64,000 nt of DNA from CAMDHY01 sp046156265 (GCF_046156265.1 NZ_JAWDIR010000022.1:124001-188000); one strand, 5' to 3'; numbered from the stretch's first letter, positions 8,358-16,248 are shown. A program made the numbers and translations. Notes: generated by a model not told the origin, from the sequence alone.

Positions 8358-9923
8358 ATGCTGAAGACCGGCGCCGAATACCTCGAGGGACTGCGCGACG
8401 GTCGCGTCCTCTATGTCGGCGGCGAGCGCGTCGACGACGTCACCGTCCACCCGGGCTTCCGCAACGCTGCCCGCTCCTATGCCCGCCTCTACGACGCGCG
8501 CTTCGAGCCGGGCGGCGAGGACCTGTGGGTGGAGGAGGACGGCGAGCGCTTTGCCGCCTACTTCCTGCAGCCGCGCGGCCGCGAGGACCTCGAAAGGCGC
8601 ACCCGCTGCAGCGCCCGCATCGCCGCCCTCACCCACGGCATGATGGGCCGCTCGCCGGATTTCGTCGGCGGCTACATCACCGGGGCGGCGATGCACCCGG
8701 AGGTCTTCGCCCGCGGCGGCGCGCACTTCGCCGATCATGTGACCGCCTTCTACCGGGACTGCCGCCGGCGCGACGTGTTCCTCTCGCACGCGGTGGCGCC
8801 GCCGCAGGGGACGCGCGACAAGGCGATGTACGGCCGCGAGGCGGCACGGGTGCCGAGCCTGTCCGTCGTGGCGCGCGACGCCGAGGGCATCACCATTGCC
8901 GGCATGAAGATGCTCGCCACCTCGGCCGCCTTCAGCGACGAGATCTGGATCGGCAACATCCTGCCGCTCGCCCCCGGCCACGAGGACGAATCCGTCACCT
9001 GCATCGTGCCGCCGAACGCGCCCGGCCTGACCTTGTGGTCGCGCAAGCCCTACGAGCGCTACGCCGTCAGCGAGTTCGACAACTACTTCACCAGCCACTT
9101 CGACGAGAGCGACTGCGTCGTCGTCTGCGAGGACGTGAAGGTGCCGTGGAGCCGGGTCTTCACCATCGACGACATCGCGCTGTCGCGAGCGATCTATTTC
9201 GAGACGCCGGCCCATACCTTGTCGAACCACCAGGCGGGCGTGCGCTACCTTGAGAAGATGCGCCTGCTGCTGGGCCTTGCCCGCCGCATCACCCAGTCGA
9301 TGGGGATCGCCGGCGTGCCGGCGGTGGCCGACGACCTCGGCCACCTCGCCGCCCTCTACGGCATGATGAGCGGCATGATCGCCGGCCAAATCCAGGGCCA
9401 TGAGCGGCTAGCGGGTGGCTTCGTCAACTACGACCGCCACGTCATGAATTCGGCGATCTACTTCGCCACCCAGCACTATGACGAGATCTGCGCCAAGGTG
9501 CGCGAGCTCTCCGGTGGCAGCGTGCTGCAGATGCCGGCCGACGTGTCCGTGCTGGAGAACCCGGTGACGCGGCCGCTGTTCGAGGCGCTGTGGTCGACGC
9601 CGCAGCAATCGGCGCTCGATAAGTTCCAGCTGTTCAAGCTCGCCTGGGACATCCTCGGCTCGGACTTCGCCGGCCGCCATTTGCAGTACGAGCGCTTCTA
9701 CATGGGCCCCGCCTTCGTCGTGCGCGCCCACGCCAGCCGCGAATGCGGCTGGGCCGGCATCGAGGCCGACATCGACGCGCTTCTTGCGAGCTACGGCCCG
9801 GGGCCGCTGCTGAACCGGGGGCTGGCGGGCGGCAGCGGCGGCGGCGGTGGCGGTGGCGCCCCCGCCCAACTGGCCGACGCACCGGCTCGGGCGGTGGCCG
9901 ACGCGGCCGCAAAGGCAGTCTGA
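8358..9923 (+). CDS. HpaB family flavin monooxygenase, copy 2, with Gly/Ala-rich tail
   Basis: A 521-residue paralogue of the first HpaB, sharing the N-terminal VHPGFRNAARSYARLYD-type block, a GMMGRSPDFV block near residue 95, EGITIAGMKMLATSA near 178, KVPWSRVFTIDD near 262 and FQLFKLAWDILGSDFAGRHLQYERFY near 430. The two copies are clearly diverged and so probably act on different intermediates. Beyond the normal C-terminus is a ~40-residue tail beginning with a run of seven glycines, then Ala/Pro-rich sequence, which is not typical of the family. The ATG at 8358 is preceded by GCGAGGAACC. Like copy 1 it would need an external FADH2 supply. Confidence 0.88.
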   Translation: MLKTGAEYLEGLRDGRVLYVGGERVDDVTVHPGFRNAARSYARLYDARFEPGGEDLWVEEDGERFAAYFLQPRGREDLERRTRCSARIAALTHGMMGRSPDFVGGYITGAAMHPEVFARGGAHFADHVTAFYRDCRRRDVFLSHAVAPPQGTRDKAMYGREAARVPSLSVVARDAEGITIAGMKMLATSAAFSDEIWIGNILPLAPGHEDESVTCIVPPNAPGLTLWSRKPYERYAVSEFDNYFTSHFDESDCVVVCEDVKVPWSRVFTIDDIALSRAIYFETPAHTLSNHQAGVRYLEKMRLLLGLARRITQSMGIAGVPAVADDLGHLAALYGMMSGMIAGQIQGHERLAGGFVNYDRHVMNSAIYFATQHYDEICAKVRELSGGSVLQMPADVSVLENPVTRPLFEALWSTPQQSALDKFQLFKLAWDILGSDFAGRHLQYERFYMGPAFVVRAHASRECGWAGIEADIDALLASYGPGPLLNRGLAGGSGGGGGGGAPAQLADAPARAVADAAAKAV

Positions 9924-10177
9924 CCCACGCGGCGTGGCAGGCTCGCTGACGATCTTCCGGCCTGCCGCCATGCCAGCCGGCTGGCGCACCAGTGCCGCAG
10001 GCCCTCGCTCGGTACGCCGCCGCACCAGAGCCACAGGACCTGCTTCGAGGCAACCCCCACGCGACCGGCCATCGTGTGCGGGCCGCCGCATACTGCCCGC
10101 CCCCAGAGCGTTCCGGACGCGGAAGAGCCGCTCAGCGGCTGTGGCCCAGACCTCGGTCAGCGGACACGCAAGGCGTC
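9924..10177. other. Intergenic stretch, no gene recognised
   Basis: No reading frame here has coding character or a ribosome binding site on either strand. It separates the catabolic operon from the tRNA-Phe promoter. Confidence 0.6.
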
Positions 10178-10206
10178 TGGACACCGGCCGCTGGAGTGCC
10201 TATAAG
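10178..10206 (+). promoter_or_regulatory. Sigma-70-type promoter of tRNA-Phe
   Basis: TGGACA at 10178-10183, a 17-bp spacer and TATAAG at 10201-10206, ending 44 bp before the tRNA. This is close to consensus and correctly placed. Confidence 0.7.
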
Positions 10207-10250
10207 CGCCACGCCCTCGCACGGCGAGCCCTCACCGGCCCGCCCCGAGC

Positions 10251-10326
10251 GCCCAGGTAGCTCAGTTGGTAGAGCAGCGGATTGAAAATCCGCGTGTCGG
10301 TGGTTCGAATCCGCCCCTGGGCACCA
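10251..10326 (+). tRNA. tRNA-Phe (GAA), CCA encoded
   Basis: A 76-nt cloverleaf. The acceptor stem GCCCAGG pairs with CCTGGGC; D-loop AGTTGGTA; anticodon arm GCGGA-TTGAAAA-TCCGC with anticodon GAA; T-arm GGTGG-TTCGAAT-CCGCC; discriminator A and CCA. It is intact and is the attachment site of the element to its right. Confidence 0.98.
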
Positions 10327-10327
10327 T
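10277..10327 (+). repeat. attL: tRNA-Phe 3' half, 51-bp direct repeat
   Basis: Identical over 51 bp to 20285-20335, running from the anticodon stem through the CCA plus one base. Flanks differ immediately outside (A versus G on the left, C versus T on the right). Confidence 0.93.
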
Positions 10328-10387
10328 CCCTTTCTCCTTAAAAATCAGCGACTTACCGGAACGGCGGCACCAGCCGGAGCCCGGACC

Positions 10388-10486
10388 GTGTCGCGTCCAT
10401 GTTGCAAGCGGGTGCCAGCATTTCCGGGAGATTCCGGCGGCTCCGATAGACTGACGGCGCCTCCACGCGACATGAAACGCGACATG
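10388..10486. repeat. ACGCGACAT/C repeats near attL (candidate arm-type integrase sites)
   Basis: ACGCGACATG at 10465-10474 and again at 10477-10486, plus an inverted copy (GTGTCGCGT) at 10388-10396. The same word occurs twice at 20230-20250 beside attR. Clusters of short repeats at both ends are typical of arm-type sites for tyrosine integrases. Confidence 0.5.
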
Positions 10487-11035
10487 GTCCGCCAATCGTA
10501 TTCAGGAATTGACATTGTCTCCGAAGCACTCCACTTTGCGCCGATGGAGTATGGAACATACGAAGCCACTCTCGCCCATATCCACAGGGTCGAGGAGCAC
10601 GAGGGAAAAGCCTTCCGGGCGCGCATCCGCGTGCTCCGGTATGAAGGCGTTCCGGCTGCACCGATGCCTGGCAAGGGTTCGAGGATCGAGTACAGCTTTG
10701 CCGACCTCGTCGAGGCGAGCTTGGGTCTTCGCATGGCGGAGATCGGGCTCCCGCCGACCCGGATTGCAATGCTGATCGGGCGGCTGAGAGACGACTACCC
10801 CGACTGGATCGAGCGGGTAACCGTGCTGGGATCGGAGACGGGAGAAGACGTCTTTCTTTGCTTTTTCCCGAATGGCCCCGGCCCTATCTTCTCCTCAGAT
10901 GACATATTCTTTCATTTGGATATTGGGGGACGGGTGCTGGCTTACCTCCGGAAAGAGGAAGGCTACTTTAACCTCGTCATCAACTGCACCACGCTCATCC
11001 GCAACTGCCGCGAAGCACTCCGCGCCACGTCGTGA
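10472..11035 (+). CDS. Unknown protein with MerR-like helix-turn-helix segment
   Basis: About 187 residues from ATG 10472; ATG 10484 is an alternative, and neither has a clear Shine-Dalgarno. The segment IEYSFADLVEASLGLRMAEIGLPPTRIAMLI (shown split: IEYSFADLVEASLG then LRMAEIGLPPTRIAMLI) resembles the first helices of MerR-type domains, in which a helix follows an 'I-x-YSF' entry. The C-terminal half is without recognisable motif and is cysteine-poor. It is first in the element and somewhat less GC-rich than the host genes. Likely an element regulator; that role is inferred from position and the HTH-like region only. The candidate integrase arm sites overlap its start. Confidence 0.6.
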   Translation: MKRDMVRQSYSGIDIVSEALHFAPMEYGTYEATLAHIHRVEEHEGKAFRARIRVLRYEGVPAAPMPGKGSRIEYSFADLVEASLGLRMAEIGLPPTRIAMLIGRLRDDYPDWIERVTVLGSETGEDVFLCFFPNGPGPIFSSDDIFFHLDIGGRVLAYLRKEEGYFNLVINCTTLIRNCREALRATS

Positions 11036-11046
11036 GGTTCAACACA

Positions 11047-11250
11047 ATGAATGTCAAATCAGGAATAGACGTTAAGGCCGACGACCTTGAGGTGCTGTGG
11101 GGCGCGCGCTCGATCGCGCAGCCGCTTGGCGTGTCGGAGCGGCGCGCCTTCTACATGCTCGAAACCGGAGCCATCCCCGGTGCCAAGAAGGTGGCCGGGC
11201 GGTGGGCGATCACCCGCGCCCGGCTCCGCGAGCTTTTCGAGGCGGAGTGA
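11047..11250 (+). CDS. Excisionase/AlpA-like small HTH protein
   Basis: A 67-residue protein starting at ATG 11047 with GAGG at 11034-11037. The sequence LWGARSIAQPLGVSERRAFYMLETGAIPGAKKVAGRW follows the winged-HTH pattern of phage excisionases and AlpA (helix, 'R-x-x-Y-x-L-E-x-G-x-I-P', wing ending in GRW). Such proteins bend att DNA or activate integrase. It precedes the primase genes closely, so it may also be an early regulator. Confidence 0.75.
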   Translation: MNVKSGIDVKADDLEVLWGARSIAQPLGVSERRAFYMLETGAIPGAKKVAGRWAITRARLRELFEAE

Positions 11251-11255
11251 TCGCA

Positions 11256-11564
11256 ATGCGTCGCATCGCCTTCGATCGCATCGCAGCGGCCGCGCTGCTG
11301 GCTGCAGATCGCATTGCGCCGGCACTGCTACCGGACGGACGCAGGCGCGGAAACGAATGGTTGGCGCGCAATCCCCGCCGGGCGGACCGCCACGTCGGCT
11401 CGTTCAGCGTCAGCCTCGTCTCCGGCAAATGGGCGGACTTCGCAACCGGCGACAAGGGTGGAGACCTCGTGGCGCTGGCCGCTTTCGTCGCTGGCGTCGA
11501 CCAGGGCGAGGCGGCGCGGCAACTGGCCGGCGCACTCGGCATCGACCCTTATGAGGGCACCTGA
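11256..11564 (+). CDS. Primase N-terminal-like protein (zinc-finger-type domain without cysteines)
   Basis: A 102-residue protein whose core NPRRADRHVGSFSVSL then GKWADFATGDKGGDLVALAAF matches the domain that usually begins phage DUF3987/TOPRIM primases. That domain resembles the CHC2 zinc-binding fold, but no Cys/His ligands are seen here. It ends with the TGA that directly precedes the ATG of the large replication protein (11562-11565), so the two chains probably work together. ATG 11256 was chosen; an in-frame GTG at 11247 inside the preceding stop is possible. Its likely job is template recognition for primer synthesis. Confidence 0.7.
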   Translation: MRRIAFDRIAAAALLAADRIAPALLPDGRRRGNEWLARNPRRADRHVGSFSVSLVSGKWADFATGDKGGDLVALAAFVAGVDQGEAARQLAGALGIDPYEGT

Positions 11565-13760
11565 ATGATCGAAAGCCCATTCGCTCGCATCGCTGACGCC
11601 GTGACCGGCTACGTCGCGGCGCCGCCCCGGCCTGTCGCCGACGAGCGGACGGTGATGCCGGCACCCGCCGGAGCGGACCTCACCGGCGCGGACATGAGGC
11701 GGCTCACGCCCGCGGGTGCCCGGCTGGTCACAGGCTGGCGGTATCACGACGCTGCGGGTCGATTGATGGGCTGCGTCGCGCGCTTCCAGATGCCGGACGG
11801 CGGCAAATCCTATCGCCCGATCGTCTACGTCGAGAGCAAGGGCGAGGGTCGGTGGACGTCGCGGGGCTTTCCCGATCCGCGCCCCCTTTTTGGCCTCGAC
11901 CGCCTGGCGAAGCGTCCGAACGCCGACGTCATCGTGGCCGAGGGCGAGAAGAAGTGCGGCGCCGCCGAGGAGATGTATCCCGACTTCGTCGCCATCACTT
12001 CGAGCGGTGGTGCTAATGCGGCCGAGAAGACTGATTGGTCCCCGGTCCGCGGCCGGCGCATTGTCATCCTGCCCGACAACAACGCGGCGGGCCGGCGCTA
12101 TGCCGATGACGTCGCACGCCTCGCCCTCGCTGCTGGTGCAACGTCCGTGCGCATCGTCTCTTGGCCTGCCGATGTCCCCGATGGGTGGGACATTGCAGAC
12201 CCTCTGCCGATCGACGTTGAAGTCGACTTCGACCGCGTGCTCGCCGAGGCGGTGCTGATTTGCGGGACGACTGCGAGCATCAAGGATGCTGGCAACGACT
12301 GGCCGCATCCTCTGCCGATCACGTCGACCCTGCCGCCGGTGCCGCCGTTCGATCCCGAGCTCCTGCCCGAGAGGGTGCGGCACTACGTGATGGATGTAGC
12401 GGACCGCCAGCAGGCGCCGCCCGACTTCGCCGCGGTTGCCGCCCTTTGCGGCCTCGCCGCGGTCCTCGGCAACACCGTGAAGATCGCGCCGAAAGCCCAG
12501 GACGACTGGACCGTCACGCCGAACCTTTGGGGCGCGATCATCGGCCGGCCGAGTGCGATGAAATCCCCGGCGATGGCCGCTGCGCTGGCGCCCGTCTATG
12601 CGCTGCAGGACGAGATGCGGCGGCAGTGGGAGGCGGACTGCAAGGAAGACGCGGTCAACGACGCGCTCGCCGGCCTGGATGTGAAGGAGGCGAAAAAACG
12701 CGCCGCCAAGCTGCTCAAGGACGGAGACCGGGACGCTGCCCGCAGCGCCATTCTCAGTGCAGCGGGCGACGAGGACGAACGCCAGCCGTGTCCCCGCCTC
12801 ATCATCAATGACGCCACGGTCGAGAAGGCTGGCGAACTGCTGAATGAAAACGAGCGCGGCTTGCTGCTCGTCCGCGACGAGCTGCCCGGCTTCCTCGCCC
12901 GAATGGAAAGCGAGGAGTACCAGAGCGAGCGCGCTTTCTATCTCGAGGCGTTCAACGGTGACGGCCGCTTCACCTACGACCGCATCGGGCGCGGCACGAT
13001 CGAGATCAAGAATTGCACGCTGAGCCTCATTGGCGGTGTGCAGCCGAGCCGAATTGCCCCGATCGTCCGCGGCGCGATCACTGGCGCCTCCAACGACGGC
13101 TTGATCCAGCGTCTCCAGATGGCGGTGTGGCCCGACGACATCGCCGAGTGGCGGTGGGTGGACCGCATCCCGAGGGTGTTGGAGCGGCTCGACTACGACC
13201 GCGCGTTCACCGACCTGCGAGCGATCAGCCTCGACGACCAGGGCAACCCGACGGTGCTGCGCTTCACCCCGGAAGCGCAAGGCATGTTCCGCGAATGGAT
13301 GATGGAGATCCAGACGGAAGCGCGCGGCGGCACCCTCCCGACGACGCTGGAAAGCCACATCCTCAAGATGCCGAAGACGGTCGCCAGCCTAGCGCTGATC
13401 TTCGAATTGGTGGAGGGCGGCCGCACCGCTGTCGGCGCCATCGCCACGGCCCGCGCGCTGGATTGGGCGGACTACCTGCGCAGTCACGCGAACCGTCTTT
13501 ACGCCGCCGGCGCCACGATGGCAGAGGATGGCGCTCGGCTGATGATAGAACGGCGGGCCCAGTTGCCCGACCCCTTCACCGTCCGCGACGTGCAGCGCCG
13601 CCAATGGGCCGGCCTCGCCGACCGAGATGCTGTCGTCTCCTCAATCGAGGCGCTTCTCGCCACGCATCACTGCCGCGACACCTCCGAAGGATCTGGCCCG
13701 CAGGGTGGCCGGCCGACGGTCACGTATCGGTGGAACCCCCTCCTGCAGGTGGGAGGCTAG
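11565..13760 (+). CDS. TOPRIM plus DUF3987 replication protein (primase-helicase-like)
   Basis: 731 residues. The N-terminal third carries a TOPRIM domain: VIVAEGEKKCGAA near residue 123 supplies the conserved Glu, and VILPDNNAAGRRYADDVA near 167 supplies the second acidic motif. From residue ~265 a DUF3987 region follows, with a Walker-A-like GRPSAMKSP near residue 327 and an LLLVRDELPGFLARM acidic strand near 433, the Walker-B position. Known: such proteins are replication modules of phages and satellites. ATG follows the previous stop with no gap. It is the largest gene of the element and implies that the element replicates itself after excision. Confidence 0.87.
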   Translation: MIESPFARIADAVTGYVAAPPRPVADERTVMPAPAGADLTGADMRRLTPAGARLVTGWRYHDAAGRLMGCVARFQMPDGGKSYRPIVYVESKGEGRWTSRGFPDPRPLFGLDRLAKRPNADVIVAEGEKKCGAAEEMYPDFVAITSSGGANAAEKTDWSPVRGRRIVILPDNNAAGRRYADDVARLALAAGATSVRIVSWPADVPDGWDIADPLPIDVEVDFDRVLAEAVLICGTTASIKDAGNDWPHPLPITSTLPPVPPFDPELLPERVRHYVMDVADRQQAPPDFAAVAALCGLAAVLGNTVKIAPKAQDDWTVTPNLWGAIIGRPSAMKSPAMAAALAPVYALQDEMRRQWEADCKEDAVNDALAGLDVKEAKKRAAKLLKDGDRDAARSAILSAAGDEDERQPCPRLIINDATVEKAGELLNENERGLLLVRDELPGFLARMESEEYQSERAFYLEAFNGDGRFTYDRIGRGTIEIKNCTLSLIGGVQPSRIAPIVRGAITGASNDGLIQRLQMAVWPDDIAEWRWVDRIPRVLERLDYDRAFTDLRAISLDDQGNPTVLRFTPEAQGMFREWMMEIQTEARGGTLPTTLESHILKMPKTVASLALIFELVEGGRTAVGAIATARALDWADYLRSHANRLYAAGATMAEDGARLMIERRAQLPDPFTVRDVQRRQWAGLADRDAVVSSIEALLATHHCRDTSEGSGPQGGRPTVTYRWNPLLQVGG

Positions 13761-13762
13761 CG

Positions 13763-14131
13763 ATGGGGCGCTGGCTCGCATCACTCCGCAAGGCCGAGAA
13801 AATCCGCGCGGACGCCAGAGGAGGCACTGACAGAACTGACACAACCCCCGCAAACGAGGTTTCGTCAGTTTCGTCAGTTTCGCCGGGAGCCATAACCGAG
13901 AATTTTCGCAGCGGTCGCATTCGGGGCGGCAGCGGTTCCGTCAGTTTTGTCAGTGGCCATTGCGAGGCTGACGAGAATTTTCAGCACGGTCACGCCTGGG
14001 ACATGGAGGACTGGCGCGCGGCCTTCGACGAGCGCGCCGGGATCCTCGAGTTTGATGAAGGCCTGTCCCGAGAGGACGCCGAGCGGGTAGCCGGGGCCGA
14101 GATCGCCGAGCGTCGGCGGGTGCTGCACTGA
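13763..14131 (+). CDS. Unknown 122-aa protein with Thr/Asp and Ser/Val repeats
   Basis: Starts at ATG 13763, preceded by GGGAGG at a good distance, so translation is likely. The N-terminus is basic (SLRKAEKIRADAR). The middle is low complexity (TDRTDTT, VSSVSSVS, GSVSFVSG) and is encoded by the DNA repeats noted separately. The C-terminal third is acidic and helical (MEDWRAAFDERAGILEFDEG). It follows the DUF3987 gene by two bases. A DNA-level role for the repeats may explain the odd protein sequence. No function can be assigned. Confidence 0.6.
   Translation: MGRWLASLRKAEKIRADARGGTDRTDTTPANEVSSVSSVSPGAITENFRSGRIRGGSGSVSFVSGHCEADENFQHGHAWDMEDWRAAFDERAGILEFDEGLSREDAERVAGAEIAERRRVLH
13826..13999 (+). 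repeat. GTCAGTTT-type repeat cluster with diverged ~75-bp tandem duplication
   Basis: ACTGACAGAACTGACA (13826-13841) is inverted relative to GTCAGTTTCGTCAGTTTCG (13864-13882) and GTCAGTTTTGTCAGT (13940-13954). The stretches CGAGAATTTTCGCAGCGGTCGCAT (13897-13920) and CGAGAATTTTCAGCACGGTCACGC (13972-13995) are also repeated 75 bp apart. Together they are iteron-like, directly after the replication gene. Confidence 0.65.
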
Positions 14132-14578
14132 TGGGTGCGCGTGTGGACGGGGGCGGAGGGGAACAATCGGGGCGGAGCACGGGAGGCGGACCGGTCAGGG
14201 CCACTTCGACACCCGGCCGCGAATTAAACTTTCGTGCAGATCACCCCGTAGGGGTGGCCCAACTTTTCCGTCTGAAACACATCGCAGTGCGAACGAAGGA
14301 CACCGGACGGTCCCACCCCTACCTCGTCAGATTTCGCAGGTCCGCCCCCGGGGCGGGAGGGTCGGAAATCCGGACCGGATGGGCCGCGGTGCCGTGCTGG
14401 GGGTCACGCGCAGATTTTATCCCCCATGCGCACTTTGGGGGTGCGCACTCCCCTGCGAACCGTGCTGCGAACCTCGCCGCACTCCAGCAAATCCGCCGTT
14501 CTCGTGGTGCGCACCCTCGTTGTTCGCGGTGCTTGTTCGCGGCAGGGGTGCGCACTGCTGCGCCTGGAGGCTCGCGCC
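14132..14578. other. ~450-bp region rich in inverted repeats, probably non-coding
   Basis: An open frame crosses it but lacks coding character. Seen: GTAGGGGTGG (14248-14257) with its exact complement CCACCCCTAC (14313-14322); a small hairpin CACCCC-GTA-GGGGTG (14242-14256); and four TGCGCAC copies at 14427, 14442, 14508 and 14549. The outer sequences form a long imperfect inverted repeat. It lies between the replication genes and the capsid gene and could be an origin, a packaging site or a control region. Confidence 0.5.
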
Positions 14579-14797
14579 ATGAGTAGAGTGGGCCGACAGC
14601 GGGGCGCGGACCGGATGCGGCAGCTACGCCAGCGTCGCGCGGCCGGGCGCATCGTGCTCCCCGTGGAAGTCGACGAGGGCAGGCTCGTGGACGTGCTGAT
14701 CGCGTCGCGTCGGCTTCACCCGTCAGCGGCGGACGATCGCGACAGCATACGCAGAGCGCTGGAAGGTCTCATTGAGGCGTTCCGGCTGGAAGCGTGA
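14579..14797 (+). CDS. Unknown 72-aa element protein
   Basis: A strong GGAGG at 14566-14570, eight bases before ATG 14579, makes this a convincing gene. The N-terminus is very Arg-rich (residues 1-25), followed by RIVLPVEVDEGRLVDVLIASRRL and a C-terminal helix IRRALEGLIEAFRL. The arrangement (short strand, then two helices) could be a ribbon-helix-helix DNA binder, but no family is recognised with certainty. It sits just after the inverted-repeat region and before the capsid gene. Confidence 0.65.
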   Translation: MSRVGRQRGADRMRQLRQRRAAGRIVLPVEVDEGRLVDVLIASRRLHPSAADDRDSIRRALEGLIEAFRLEA

Positions 14798-14855
14798 CAC
14801 GTCACGCCACGCCTTGTCGGCTTGTGTCACGATCGACGCAAATCAGGAGATCACC

Positions 14856-15911
14856 ATGCGCGTCGTCGCCGACCTCGACAACCAATTCCCAAAGCAGAGT
14901 GCCTATGTGGAGCGCGCCGTCTTCGCCGAAGTCATGGCGCACGCCGGCCTCTACCACGATGGCTCCGACGCCTTCCTGCAGGAACGCTACCCGACCGACA
15001 AAATCTCGCGGGCAGTGCTCAATCGGGCGAATGTCGACCTCTCGACGACGGGCAATCAGGCGGCGCTCGCCGAGTCCGCGCTGCGGTCCTTCCTCGTGTC
15101 GCTGGCGCCGGAGAGCGCAGCGGCGGAACTGATCCGCCGCGGCGTCCGCATCGACATCGGCCGCTCCTCGCTCGCGCGCTTCCCATTCCGCAGTGGCGCC
15201 CCCACTGCCGCGCCATGGGTTGGCCAAGGTGATCCGATCCCGGTGGTGTCTCGCACCTTCGACGGCGTGACGATCGGCCCGGCCAAGAAGATCGCGCTGA
15301 TTTCCGCCATCACCCGCGAGCTCGCCAAACGGGCGGACGGTGAAGCCGTGGTGACGCGAGTGCTGCGGGAGGACGTGGCCGCCGGCTTGGATGCCGCCTA
15401 CTTCTCGACGGCAGCCGCCAGCGACGCCGCGAACGCCGGCCTGCTCAATGGCGTCAGCGCGCTGTCGGGAACGCCCGGCGCCGACGCTGTCGCCATGGCG
15501 GCTGACCTCGAGGCCCTGGCCGCGGCCGTCTCCGAAAACGGCTCCGGGGCAGTCGTCTACATCATGTCGCCGAAGAATGCCGCAAGGCTGCCGATCCGGG
15601 TGCCTGAGATAGCCGGGCGCATCACGGTCCTGCCGAGCCATGCTGTCGCGAACACCCGCATCATCGCCGTCGACCCGGTGAGCGTCCTGCACAGCACCGA
15701 CCCGGCGCCGGACATCGTGGTTTCGCGGGATGCCGTCCTGCACATGAGCGACGTGCCGCTAGAGATCGTGAGCGACACGGGGCCGACCACGGCAGATCCG
15801 GTGCGGTCCATCTACCAGACCGACGGCATCGCAATCCGCATCATCGCGGAGATTGCCTTCGCCAAGCGCCGCTCCGATGCGGTCGCCTTCATCAACGATG
15901 CCTCGTGGTGA
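14856..15911 (+). CDS. HK97-like phage major capsid protein
   Basis: 351 residues from ATG 14856, with AGGAG at 14845-14849. It shows the features of HK97-fold major capsid proteins: an N-terminal segment of ~80 residues, the P-domain region with IGPAKKIALISAITRELAKR near residue 145, and the closing strand SIYQTDGIAIRIIAEIAFAKR near residue 325. Such proteins form the icosahedral shell of tailed phages and of capsid-carrying satellites. No scaffold or protease is fused or adjacent and the portal is absent, so the shell would have to be completed by another phage's proteins, or this protein serves to redirect assembly. Confidence 0.78.
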   Translation: MRVVADLDNQFPKQSAYVERAVFAEVMAHAGLYHDGSDAFLQERYPTDKISRAVLNRANVDLSTTGNQAALAESALRSFLVSLAPESAAAELIRRGVRIDIGRSSLARFPFRSGAPTAAPWVGQGDPIPVVSRTFDGVTIGPAKKIALISAITRELAKRADGEAVVTRVLREDVAAGLDAAYFSTAAASDAANAGLLNGVSALSGTPGADAVAMAADLEALAAAVSENGSGAVVYIMSPKNAARLPIRVPEIAGRITVLPSHAVANTRIIAVDPVSVLHSTDPAPDIVVSRDAVLHMSDVPLEIVSDTGPTTADPVRSIYQTDGIAIRIIAEIAFAKRRSDAVAFINDASW

Positions 15912-15915
15912 TGAC

Positions 15916-16248
15916 ATGGATTTCCTCGCTGAACAGGACCGGCGCCGCATGCTGGCGGCAATTCGAGACAAGGCCGATCGCGGCGACCCTCTGACGAGGC
16001 GCGAGCGCTCTGAGCTCGCCGGTGAGCACGCACGTCGGGTGGGCGAAGAGATCGCCGCGAAGCTGCGAGCCGGCAAGACGCGCGACGCCTTCGACATCAT
16101 CCTTCACGAGATGGCCGCCGCGGCGATCGTCCATGCGGAGAGACGGGCCGAGCTCGAGGATCGCATAGCCGCGCTGGAGGCTGCGGCCGCACCGCTGAAA
16201 GCCGGGCGAGTGCGATTGGTGTCGCACAGTCCGCGGGCGGTGTCGTGA
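15916..16248 (+). CDS. Unknown 110-aa protein, C-terminal coiled coil
   Basis: ATG 15916 lies five bases after the capsid stop. The chain is charged and almost entirely helical by composition. Residues ~60-95 have heptad-like leucine, isoleucine and alanine spacing (IVHAERRAELEDRIAALEAA), suggesting a coiled coil. It overlaps the next gene by one base (TGATG). In position it could be a capsid-associated or scaffolding-like protein; that is inference only. Confidence 0.6.
   Translation: MDFLAEQDRRRMLAAIRDKADRGDPLTRRERSELAGEHARRVGEEIAAKLRAGKTRDAFDIILHEMAAAAIVHAERRAELEDRIAALEAAAAPLKAGRVRLVSHSPRAVS

Noticed and set aside
14131..14586. 151-codon frame overlapping the previous stop
   Set aside because: Composition and lack of any recognisable pattern, together with the dense inverted repeats, favour a non-coding control region; the overlap with the preceding stop alone is not enough.
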